This document shows positions 6,893 through 12,651 of a stretch of DNA of 12,651 nt, in pieces. How positions within the stretch are numbered: the first letter of the stretch is position 1; each line of letters opens with the position of its first letter. The notes beneath the pieces are model-generated. The model ran no database searches. It was not told the DNA's origin and saw only the letters and a program-made list of their open reading frames with translations. Made by a program: the position numbers and the translations under genes. The stretch spans positions 1-12,651 of the forward strand of contig JAUVWK010000044.1 of assembly GCA_030604165.1 (NCBI GenBank), written 5' to 3'. Source of the DNA: Alphaproteobacteria bacterium. GTDB lineage: Bacteria > Pseudomonadota > Alphaproteobacteria > UBA828.

Positions 6893-7513
6893 TCAAAACA
6901 ACCGCCGATCGACCTCGATGGTGTCGCCGGGCAAGACAGCCTCGTCGAGTTCCGCCTCCAGCTCTTCCACGCGCTCCGCGGACTGGCGCGTAATCATGAC
7001 CGGATCCTCGCGGGCCCTTCGCGTGTATCCGCCGGCAAGCGCGACGGCCTGGCGCACCGTCAGGCCACTCATGTAGGGGTAGCTCCCGGGCTTGTTGACC
7101 TGGCCATAGATAAAAAACGGCCGGTAATTGAGCACTTCCACGCCGACCCGTGGATCGACCAGATAGTCCGCCGCCAAGCGCTCCGTCACGTCTTGCTGCA
7201 ACTCGTCCACGGTTTTGTCCTTGGCGTCGATCTGCCCCAGCAACGGAAACGAAATACGCCCGAGCCCGTCGACCACAAATTCGCCGGACAAATCGCTTTG
7301 ACCGAACACCATGATGCTGAGCCGATCACCCGGCCCGAGACGGTATTCCGCGAGCCCCTGCGCATAACCGCGGCCGGCCAGAGCGAACATAACGAGCAGG
7401 ACAACCGTCGGCGCCAAAGCGACGAGCAGGGACCACGCGGCTGCGCCACGGCCGCGCCGAGAATGCGGCGGCCGGGGCGAAGCCGAGACGTGGCGCGACG
7501 CCGGAGCGTACAT
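6893..7513 (-). CDS. Polysaccharide export (OPX/Wza-like) protein, short form without lipobox
   Basis: 206 residues. OPX proteins form the periplasmic/outer-membrane conduit for capsule and exopolysaccharide. Here a long basic n-region is followed by a hydrophobic helix (about 25-47) ending GRGYAQG, a probable signal peptide. Then come the Poly_export domain (56-130: YRLGPGDRLSIMVFGQ, GRISFPLLGQI) and one SLBB domain (132 to about 180: IYGQVNKPGSYPYMSGLTV), ending LPGDTIEVDRRLF. There is no Cys anywhere, so no lipoprotein anchor. There is also no C-terminal amphipathic helix like the one that makes Wza's outer-membrane pore. It therefore probably stays periplasmic and needs a separate outer-membrane exit, for which the adjacent beta-barrel gene (14 bases upstream) is the obvious candidate. 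The start ATG 7513 has only a weak AGGGT upstream. Confidence 0.92.
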   Translation of the reverse strand: MYAPASRHVSASPRPPHSRRGRGAAAWSLLVALAPTVVLLVMFALAGRGYAQGLAEYRLGPGDRLSIMVFGQSDLSGEFVVDGLGRISFPLLGQIDAKDKTVDELQQDVTERLAADYLVDPRVGVEVLNYRPFFIYGQVNKPGSYPYMSGLTVRQAVALAGGYTRRAREDPVMITRQSAERVEELEAELDEAVLPGDTIEVDRRLF

Positions 7514-7527
7514 CGCGATTCAGTACC

Positions 7528-8772
7528 CTAGATTTTTCCGACAAGACGCAACGAAAACTGGTTGTCATCGTAATCGGTCGCCGGCTCGCTCGAGCGGCGG
7601 CCATTGAATTTGTAGGCAGCCCGCAAGTCGAAATATTCGTTCATCAAATAGCTTGCGCCGAAGAACGCCTGCCAATTGTCGTCGCTGCGGTCGATCCCGA
7701 CATACCTGTCGCCCTTGATCGAGCCGCCAGCGTCAAGCAGCAAATTGTACAACAACTCATGATCGACGCGAATCGACCCCTTCGTGGCGAGATACGACGA
7801 CGCCCCCGACGTCGTGGTTTGCTCCACCGTGCGGCTGCCGCTCAGCGTCAAGGTGGTAAGGTCGGTCGCGTTCCAGACCGCCTCGCCCTCGAAAGAAAAA
7901 CCCGACGCGGTATCGAGAGAGACCTCCTCGAACCTTTGCTGCATGTAGCCGACACCCAGCTCCAGGAACGTGACGGCCGAGATATCGAGGGTCGTGCCGA
8001 GCAGCAATCGCCAACCCGAAGAATCGCGATCGACGCCGCTGTCGTCGAAATCGTCTTTGTAAATCTTACGGTTAACGGATGGCTCGAAATAAAACTTCGA
8101 CCCCGGCACGGCTTCGTAACTGGTCCGGATCTTGAGCGTAACCTCATCGCGATCGCGGTCGTCGTTGTTGGCGGTGCCGTTGTCGCGATAATCGAGACGC
8201 TTGTTTTTCAAATTGGCGACGATGTCCACGGTGCCGCCATCGTATTTGGCGCCGAGACCCCCGGTGGTCACGAAGAAGATCGTCGGCTTCGCGCCGCCTT
8301 CGTCATCGGGCGAGCCGCGGCCCTCATGCTTGCGCTCGAAGGTCACGGCCAAATTGGCGCTGAATCGCTCGCTCGCGTCGACTCGACCGCGCCCGGAGAA
8401 CTGAAAATCGTCGAACGCCTCGTTATCGAGTTCGTTGTAGCGACCGTTGGTGCTTTGCGCGCGCAGGCTCAGCGAATGATTGTCCCAATTGGAGCGCAGC
8501 TCCAAGGACGAAAGAAAGGTCACGAAAATGTCCGCGTCCGTCTCCGTCTCCGTGCGGAAAATATTGTCATCGTGAGTGACGGTCGTCGTCACCTTGGGGC
8601 GCAGGACGAACGAGCCAAGCGCCTCGTTTTCGATGCCAATGGCGCCGAACTCAGATCGCGGGCGTTTGGCCACAGAATCCTGCTTGGCGGTTTGGGCGAA
8701 TATCGCCCCGCCTGCGAGGAGACTCAGGGCCGCGATAAGGCCGAATGTTGTAGCCGCTCGAAACGAACGCAT
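7528..8772 (-). CDS. Outer-membrane beta-barrel protein (BBP2-type) of the export system
   Basis: 414 residues from ATG 8772, which places a clear signal peptide at 1-26 (ending GGAIFAQ); a longer GTG start at 8847 would bury it. The mature part is rich in alternating hydrophobic/polar strands and Asp/Asn/Arg turns, typical of a beta-barrel. THDDNIFRTETETDADIF (66-83) is the N-terminal signature I associate with the BBP2_2 'putative beta-barrel porin 2' family found in exopolysaccharide loci. The last strand ends FSLRLVGKI, without the usual terminal Phe. Position directly before the OPX gene, in the same operon, suggests it forms the outer-membrane pore for the polymer. No Shine-Dalgarno is visible before 8772. 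Confidence 0.85.
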   Translation of the reverse strand: MRSFRAATTFGLIAALSLLAGGAIFAQTAKQDSVAKRPRSEFGAIGIENEALGSFVLRPKVTTTVTHDDNIFRTETETDADIFVTFLSSLELRSNWDNHSLSLRAQSTNGRYNELDNEAFDDFQFSGRGRVDASERFSANLAVTFERKHEGRGSPDDEGGAKPTIFFVTTGGLGAKYDGGTVDIVANLKNKRLDYRDNGTANNDDRDRDEVTLKIRTSYEAVPGSKFYFEPSVNRKIYKDDFDDSGVDRDSSGWRLLLGTTLDISAVTFLELGVGYMQQRFEEVSLDTASGFSFEGEAVWNATDLTTLTLSGSRTVEQTTTSGASSYLATKGSIRVDHELLYNLLLDAGGSIKGDRYVGIDRSDDNWQAFFGASYLMNEYFDLRAAYKFNGRRSSEPATDYDDNQFSLRLVGKI

Positions 8773-8821
8773 GGGTGCGAAACGGGTTGGGTTGGCGGGC
8801 CAGCCGATCGTCCCGGACCTG

Positions 8822-8850
8822 GGTGGCGGCACGTTCGGTGGCGGCACGTT
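8822..8850. repeat. Direct repeat GGTGGCGGCACGTT x2
   Basis: The 14-mer occurs at 8822-8835 and 8837-8850, a 15-bp period. It lies in the 86-bp gap between the lectin-like gene and the beta-barrel gene, upstream of the latter. Origin by slippage is likely; a regulatory role is not shown. Confidence 0.7.
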
Positions 8851-8858
8851 GGCAAGCC

Positions 8859-9926
8859 TCAGGTCGGGCTTACGGGATTGTCATCCTCCAAGGCCGGTTC
8901 CTCGGTAATGGTTTCGTCGCGATCCTCCTCGTCGCCTGCCTCGGTGACCGCCTTGGCGACACTTTCGGCGATCGCGGTGGCGATTTCCTCTTCCGCGTCG
9001 AAGGGATCCTCCTCCTCGAACTCGTCGATCGGCTCCATGATCAAGCCGGCGAGAAAGGTTGCGTCGTCGCCTAAGAATTCGATGGACAGGAATCCGTCCG
9101 TGACTTCGATCTCGATGATAATGGCCCCACCGACGCCGCCAGCGCCAGCGCCGACCCAATCGCCGGGATTGTTGGTCAGAATTCGGCGCGTCGCGCCGTT
9201 CACGCTCACCTGATTGCCAAACGGACGCGGCACCGCCGACCAGTCGCCCAGGTCGTCCGTGATGAGCATGATGCGGTAGCGGCCATTGGGCACGGCCGTG
9301 CGGAACTTGCGGATGCCGGTCAGACCATGCGCGACCACCGGCGCATCGACCGGCCGGCGCAGGCCACTCATGTCGTCGCCCTCGACGCGCGCATCGCTCG
9401 GCGTGACCCGCTCGTAACCGGGCACCGACTTGGCGTCGGCGGTGGCAAAATCGAAACCGATCGCGCCCTCCGGAACGCTAAAGCTCTCGTCTTCGGAGAA
9501 GCGCACGATCACCGAGGCGTTCATGGCCTCGGTCGCGGCATCGGAGATGCGACCAGCCACGCGCCGAACATCCTCGGGGTCGCCGCCCAACTCGCCGATC
9601 ATCTCCGCGGCCAAGGCCGCGACTCCCTGCCGGCCGCCGCCTTGGGCAGCCAGGAAATTGATCAGCGATTCGAGGCCGGCGTCGTCGCCGTCGAGCGCGA
9701 TCCGCAAAGCCTCGGCACGCGACAAACCGCCGTCGGACTCGGCGCCGTCGGACTCGGTGCCTTCGGACTCGCTGCCCTCAGCCGCCGGCGGCGTGCCGCT
9801 GTCGCCGCCCTCCTGGGCGTGCACGGCCGCGTTGCCCAGCGAGAGCGTCAGGAGCAAGGCCACGCCGGCCACCAGCCCGATCGGGCGCCGGCACCGCCGC
9901 CGCGCTATTCTCAAATCCCGCACCAT
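8859..9926 (-). CDS. Exported protein with probable carbohydrate-binding beta-sandwich domain and acidic tails
   Basis: 355 residues from ATG 9926. A signal peptide with a basic n-region spans about 1-38 (ending NAAVHAQ). Next is a Ser/Glu/Asp/Gly repeat (about 45-67, pentads like ESDGA) and a helical part (68-140). The core at about 158-298 starts FDFATADAKSVPGYERVT, then FRTAVPNGRYRIMLITDDLG (208-227), QVSVNGATRRI and VTDGFLSIEFLGDD...GLIMEP. This is the pattern of malectin-like/galactose-binding sandwich domains seen in secreted glycan-active proteins (FDFG...PGY..V, F....PNG.Y.V.L..GD, V.VNG, V.DG.L.L.F...LNGL.I.P). It is followed by a very acidic C-terminus (302 to end). No catalytic motif is seen. 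As first gene of the export operon it may bind nascent polymer in the periplasm or hold it at the cell surface. The fold assignment is by pattern only. The family name stays open. Confidence 0.7.
   Translation of the reverse strand: MVRDLRIARRRCRRPIGLVAGVALLLTLSLGNAAVHAQEGGDSGTPPAAEGSESEGTESDGAESDGGLSRAEALRIALDGDDAGLESLINFLAAQGGGRQGVAALAAEMIGELGGDPEDVRRVAGRISDAATEAMNASVIVRFSEDESFSVPEGAIGFDFATADAKSVPGYERVTPSDARVEGDDMSGLRRPVDAPVVAHGLTGIRKFRTAVPNGRYRIMLITDDLGDWSAVPRPFGNQVSVNGATRRILTNNPGDWVGAGAGGVGGAIIIEIEVTDGFLSIEFLGDDATFLAGLIMEPIDEFEEEDPFDAEEEIATAIAESVAKAVTEAGDEEDRDETITEEPALEDDNPVSPT
9729..9773. repeat. Three 15-bp units encoding an acidic pentapeptide repeat
   Basis: Units at 9729-9743, 9744-9758 and 9759-9773 are close copies of GCCGTCGGACTCGGY. 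On the minus strand they encode TESDG/AESDG-like pentads next to the signal peptide of the lectin-like protein. The 15-bp period keeps frame, so copy-number change would alter only linker length. Confidence 0.75.
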
Positions 9927-10094
9927 CGCTACCCCACGCTTGCTGCTCTGTCCGATCCGCCGGGCCAGGGCTTGCCAAATAAGCGCATCGCACTTGTTTT
10001 GCAATCGCCAATGCCCGGACCTCGGCGCCGCCGTGATCGGCTCCCGAAGACCGAAACCGACACCGCCGTAAGTTAAGAGGAAATGTATATATTA

Positions 10095-10124
10095 TTAACT
10101 TTCAGTTAACACCTTCATCATAAT
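10095..10124 (+). promoter_or_regulatory. Candidate sigma70 promoter for gmd-fcl overlapping a palindrome
   Basis: TTAACT (10095-10100, 4 of 6 to TTGACA) and CATAAT (10119-10124, 5 of 6 to TATAAT) are 18 bases apart. The -35 box is the left arm of the palindrome TTAACT-TTC-AGTTAA. The right arm read on the minus strand (10109-10104) is also TTAACT and has TACATT (10087-10082) 16 bases further, so the palindrome could carry the -35 boxes of both divergent promoters. Judged by eye. Confidence 0.35.
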
Positions 10125-10245
10125 AGTGTTTTCCGATCGCGGCAGGCCATTGCATGCGCATGGCGGAGACCGCGTCCGTGCTGGCCAAGCCACGTGGCCA
10201 CTGCCGTTTACATGATCATCGCGGGTAGGGGCCTTCACCCTGCCC

Positions 10246-10254
10246 GGCGGTAGC
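10246..10254 (+). promoter_or_regulatory. ops-like element GGCGGTAGC in the gmd leader
   Basis: GGCGGTAGC equals the core of the ops/JUMPstart element that recruits RfaH in long polysaccharide operons of enterobacteria; here it is followed by AA rather than the usual NT. It lies 130 bases upstream of gmd, inside the probable transcript, and the 5' side of a 7-bp hairpin (10244-10250 with 10263-10269) overlaps it. The same 9-mer also occurs at 366-374 and, inverted, inside fcl (11481-11489), so chance is a real possibility. Confidence 0.22.
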
Positions 10255-10383
10255 AATTCTCCCTGCCGGCGTTGTATTCTCTCGCCCGTTCCCGGGCCGC
10301 GACCGGCGCGGCCATGGGAGTCCAAGAAATCCTCGCCTAGACGTCCTCGCTCGCATTGAGGGCCGAGTCGCTTCGAAAGATCT

Positions 10384-11448
10384 ATGACCGAAAAAGTCGC
10401 CCTGATTACCGGTGTCACCGGCCAAGATGGCGCTTACCTTGCCGAGCTCCTGATTGGCAAGGGTTACGTCGTCCATGGCATCAAGCGGCGCTCATCGTCG
10501 CTCAATACGGCCCGAGTCGACCACCTTTACCAAGACCCCCATGTGGGCGATTTGAATTTCCGTTTGCATTATGGCGACATGACCGATGCGACAAACCTGA
10601 TTCGCCTGCTGCAGGAAACCCGCCCGAACGAAATCTATAATCTTGCCGCGCAAAGCCATGTCGCCGTGAGCTTCGAGACCCCGGAATATACCGCCAACGC
10701 CGACGCCCTCGGAACGCTGCGGCTTTTGGAGGCGATGCGGATCTTGCAGCTCGGCGATCAGGCCCGCTTTTATCAGGCCTCGACCTCCGAGCTTTTCGGC
10801 AAGGCGCAAGAGACGCCCCAGCGCGAAACCACGCCGTTCTATCCGCGCAGCCCGTACGGCGTGGCCAAGCTTTATGCCTATTGGATCACCGTGAACTACC
10901 GCGAGGCCTACGATCTTCACGCCTCGAATGGCATCCTGTTTAATCACGAGAGTCCGATCCGCGGCGAAACCTTCGTCACGCGCAAGATCACGCGCGGCGT
11001 CGCGGCCATCGAATTGGGGCTCGCGGAGGGGCTGCATTTGGGTAATCTGGAGGCCAAGCGGGATTGGGGCCACGCGCGCGATTATGTCGAGGGCATGTGG
11101 CTGATCCTGCAGCAGGAGCAGCCGGACGATTACGTCCTGGCCACGGGCGAGAGCCATACGGTGCGCGAGTTCGTGGAGCTTGCCTTTGCCCAGGTCGGCC
11201 GCCGCGTCGCGTGGCACGGCGAGGGGACCGACGAGCAAGGCGTCGACGCCAAGAGCGGCCAGGTGCTGGTGCGGGTCGACCCGCGTTATTTCCGGCCGAC
11301 CGAAGTGGACGAGCTGATCGGCGACCCCGCCAAGGCCCGGCGCGTTCTGGGCTGGCAACACCGCACCTCGTTCGCGGACTTGGTGCGAGAGATGGTCGAG
11401 GAAGACCTCAAGAGCATGACCCATGAGCAGCGCGCCAACCGCGCCTAG
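10384..11448 (+). CDS. gmd: GDP-mannose 4,6-dehydratase
   Basis: 354 residues. It converts GDP-D-mannose to GDP-4-dehydro-6-deoxy-D-mannose, the first committed step to GDP-L-fucose (and to GDP-rhamnose or perosamine), in the cytosol. It is an extended SDR enzyme: the NADP-binding GVTGQDG is at 10-16, followed by RRSSSLNTARVDHLY (35-49), a Gmd signature. NLAAQSHV (86-93), STSE (133-136) and the YxxxK pair Tyr158/Lys162 supply the active site, and NHESPIRGETFVTRK (187-201) is another Gmd-specific block. Length is usual. The start ATG 10384 is fixed by similarity (MTEKVALITG); only a weak GAAAGA lies upstream. It is first in the rightward unit and overlaps fcl by 26 bases, so translation is probably coupled. 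Confidence 0.97.
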   Translation: MTEKVALITGVTGQDGAYLAELLIGKGYVVHGIKRRSSSLNTARVDHLYQDPHVGDLNFRLHYGDMTDATNLIRLLQETRPNEIYNLAAQSHVAVSFETPEYTANADALGTLRLLEAMRILQLGDQARFYQASTSELFGKAQETPQRETTPFYPRSPYGVAKLYAYWITVNYREAYDLHASNGILFNHESPIRGETFVTRKITRGVAAIELGLAEGLHLGNLEAKRDWGHARDYVEGMWLILQQEQPDDYVLATGESHTVREFVELAFAQVGRRVAWHGEGTDEQGVDAKSGQVLVRVDPRYFRPTEVDELIGDPAKARRVLGWQHRTSFADLVREMVEEDLKSMTHEQRANRA

Positions 11449-12430
11449 CGCCCCGGCCAGCGTGCCCAGCGCCGCGCCGCGCTACCGCCTGCAAGGCAAG
11501 CGCGTCTGGGTCGCCGGCCATCGCGGCCTGGTGGGCTCCGCGCTGGTGCGCCGGCTCGCCGGCGAAGACTGCGAGATTCTGTCGGTGGGGCGCGAACGCG
11601 TCGACCTGCGGCGCCAGGAGGCGGTCGAGCGCTGGCTCGCCGACACCAAGCCGCACGCCATCTTCCTGGCCGCGGCGACGGTCGGCGGCATCGCGGCCAA
11701 CGATGTCCGCCCGGCCGAGTTTCTGTACGACAATCTGATGATCCAAAGCAACGTGCTGAGCGCGGCCCACGCCAACGGCGTGGAAAAGCTGCTGGTCTTG
11801 GGCTCCACCTGTATCTACCCGAAGCACGCGCCGCAGCCGATGCGGGAAGAAGACCTGATGACCGGCCCGCTGGAGCCCACCAACCAGTGGTATGGGCTGG
11901 CCAAGATCGCCGGTATCCGGCTCTGCCAGGCCTATCGCCGGCAATATGGCGCGGACTTCATCGCCGCGATGCCGAGCAATTTGTACGGGCCGGGGGATTT
12001 CTTCGATCTCGAGCAAAGCCACGTGATCCCCGCCTTGATGGCGAAAATCCACGCCGCCAAGCTGGCCGGCCAAACCGAGGTGGAAATCTGGGGCAGCGGC
12101 CGGCCGCGCCGCGAGTTCCTCTATTCGGACGACGCGGCGGACGCGCTGGTGCATCTGATGGGCGTCTATTCCGGCGAAGCGCATGTCAATGTGGGCACGG
12201 GCGCGGACGTTTCGATCCTGGACCTGGCGACACTGATCGCCGAGGTGGTGGGCTATGGCGGCGGCTGGCGCTTCGACCGCGGCAAGCCCGACGGGACGCC
12301 CGTGAAATGCTCCGACATCGGCCGTCTCACGGCCTTGGGCTGGGCGCCGAAAACCAGTCTCAAGGACGGTCTGGCGGAGACCTATGGCTGGTATCGCGAA
12401 GCGCTCGCCGCGAACCGCATCAGGGCCTAG
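11423..12430 (+). CDS. fcl: GDP-L-fucose synthase (epimerase/reductase)
   Basis: 335 residues. It epimerises C3/C5 and reduces C4 of the Gmd product with NADPH to give GDP-L-fucose. The dinucleotide-binding motif GHRGLVG is at 32-38. GSTCIYP (127-133, catalytic Ser128 and Cys130), Tyr157/Lys161 in WYGLAK, and NLYGPGDFFDLEQSHVIPAL (186-205, with the conserved His200) complete the active site. The order gmd-fcl is the standard GDP-fucose module. From ATG 11423 the protein carries an extra Ala/Pro/Ser-rich N-terminus of about 24 residues before RLQGKRVWVAG and overlaps gmd by 26 bases; a GTG at 11462, 14 bases after gmd, is an alternative start. The next gene begins 4 bases after this stop. Confidence 0.95.
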   Translation: MSSAPTAPSAPASVPSAAPRYRLQGKRVWVAGHRGLVGSALVRRLAGEDCEILSVGRERVDLRRQEAVERWLADTKPHAIFLAAATVGGIAANDVRPAEFLYDNLMIQSNVLSAAHANGVEKLLVLGSTCIYPKHAPQPMREEDLMTGPLEPTNQWYGLAKIAGIRLCQAYRRQYGADFIAAMPSNLYGPGDFFDLEQSHVIPALMAKIHAAKLAGQTEVEIWGSGRPRREFLYSDDAADALVHLMGVYSGEAHVNVGTGADVSILDLATLIAEVVGYGGGWRFDRGKPDGTPVKCSDIGRLTALGWAPKTSLKDGLAETYGWYREALAANRIRA

Positions 12431-12434
12431 GGGC

Positions 12435-12651
12435 GTGCCCAACCATCCAATCGATGCCAACGGCATGTGGCGCGAGCGGCGTAAACTGCGCGGCAGCGCG
12501 GCGGCGGCGACGACGCCGCACGCGGCGTTGTTTCTGGACCGGGACGGCACGGTGATTGAACTGATTCCCTATCTGAGCCGGCCCGACGAGGTGCGGCCCC
12601 TGCCCGGCGCCGTGGCGCTTATCGCCCACGCCAACGAACTGGGTTTGCCGG
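12435..12651 (+). CDS. HAD-IIIA family phosphatase (GmhB/histidinol-phosphatase type), N-terminal part
   Basis: The frame is open from GTG 12435 to the right edge (72 codons seen). ALFLDRDGTVIE at about 31-42 is HAD motif I, with nucleophile Asp35 and general acid/base Asp37 in DRDGT, followed by PYLSRPDEVRPLPGAVALI, which fits the HAD-IIIA family of D-glycero-D-manno-heptose 1,7-bisphosphate phosphatases and relatives. The cap-loop and later motifs are outside the window, so the substrate is open. In a sugar-nucleotide cluster a sugar-phosphate phosphatase, for example on a GDP-heptose route, is plausible. GTG 12435 has CAGGG (12421-12425) at a good distance; ATG 12465 is the alternative and would still keep motif I. 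It is 4 bases after fcl, so it is in the same operon. Confidence 0.85.
   Translation, partial: MPNHPIDANGMWRERRKLRGSAAAATTPHAALFLDRDGTVIELIPYLSRPDEVRPLPGAVALIAHANELGLP

Larger units (their letters stand above)
9927..10383. promoter_or_regulatory. Divergent control region of the polysaccharide locus with AT-rich island
   Basis: 457 bp without a supported gene between the minus-strand export operon and gmd. The stretch from about 10071 to 10132 is strikingly AT-rich for this genome and contains AGTTAA (10071-10076) and the inverted repeat TTAACT-TTC-AGTTAA (10095-10109). To the right, the expected gmd leader (about 250 bases) holds two perfect 10-bp palindromes, CATGCGCATG (10153-10162) and GCCACGTGGC (10189-10198), an ops-like 9-mer (10246-10254) and a 7-bp hairpin around it. 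AT-rich islands at exopolysaccharide promoters in alphaproteobacteria are known targets of Ros/MucR-type regulators; that link is inference here. Confidence 0.6.

Noticed and set aside
4243..6993. A 916-codon plus-strand open frame opposite the wzc-like gene
   Set aside because: It is antisense to an intact Wzc with all kinase motifs; its translation is His/Arg/Gln-rich without a recognisable domain, a typical shadow in GC-rich DNA.
7759..9213. A 484-codon plus-strand frame across the beta-barrel and lectin-like genes
   Set aside because: It is antisense to two genes with signal peptides and family features, and its own translation shows none.
11408..12550. A 380-codon minus-strand frame opposite fcl
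   Set aside because: Shadow of fcl, whose active-site residues are all present on the plus strand.

Overview
The window is GC-rich throughout, with codon use to match. It looks like the chromosome of an alphaproteobacterium, possibly Rhodospirillales-like; this is inferred from base composition and protein style, not from a marker gene. No rRNA, tRNA, CRISPR array, transposase or integrase was found.

Left part (1-2318): mixed small genes. The N-terminal part of a gamma-glutamyltransferase runs off the left edge on the minus strand. Divergent from it, behind a plausible sigma70 promoter, are two tandem genes for exported cysteine-containing proteins that look like diverged paralogues. The first (465-917) has an in-frame TAA at codon 62, exactly inside its conserved His/Cys motif. 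Next comes a 33-codon remnant of a macrodomain (ADP-ribose-binding) protein. One base after its stop starts an intact NudF-type ADP-ribose pyrophosphatase.

Centre and right (2306-12651): an exopolysaccharide locus. On the plus strand is a polytopic O-antigen ligase/Wzy-type polymerase. It converges with, and overlaps, a five-gene minus-strand operon. In transcription order the operon encodes: a secreted protein with a probable carbohydrate-binding domain and acidic ends; a BBP2-type outer-membrane beta-barrel; a short OPX (Wza-like) export protein without a lipobox; a fused Wzc-type co-polymerase/tyrosine kinase; and a small membrane-anchored helical-repeat protein. Divergent from this operon, across a 457-bp gene-free region with an AT-rich island, are gmd and fcl (GDP-mannose to GDP-L-fucose) and the start of a HAD-family phosphatase cut by the right edge.

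Together the genes suggest a Wzx/Wzy-type fucose-containing exopolysaccharide. Gmd and Fcl supply GDP-fucose, the Wzy-like protein polymerises, Wzc controls chain length, and a short OPX protein plus a beta-barrel porin probably form the exit path. Glycosyltransferases, a flippase and the priming enzyme are not in the window. The points most worth a second look are the OPX/beta-barrel/lectin-like secretion set, the nonsense codon in the cysteine-protein pair, the macrodomain remnant next to NudF, and the AT-rich palindrome and ops-like element upstream of gmd.
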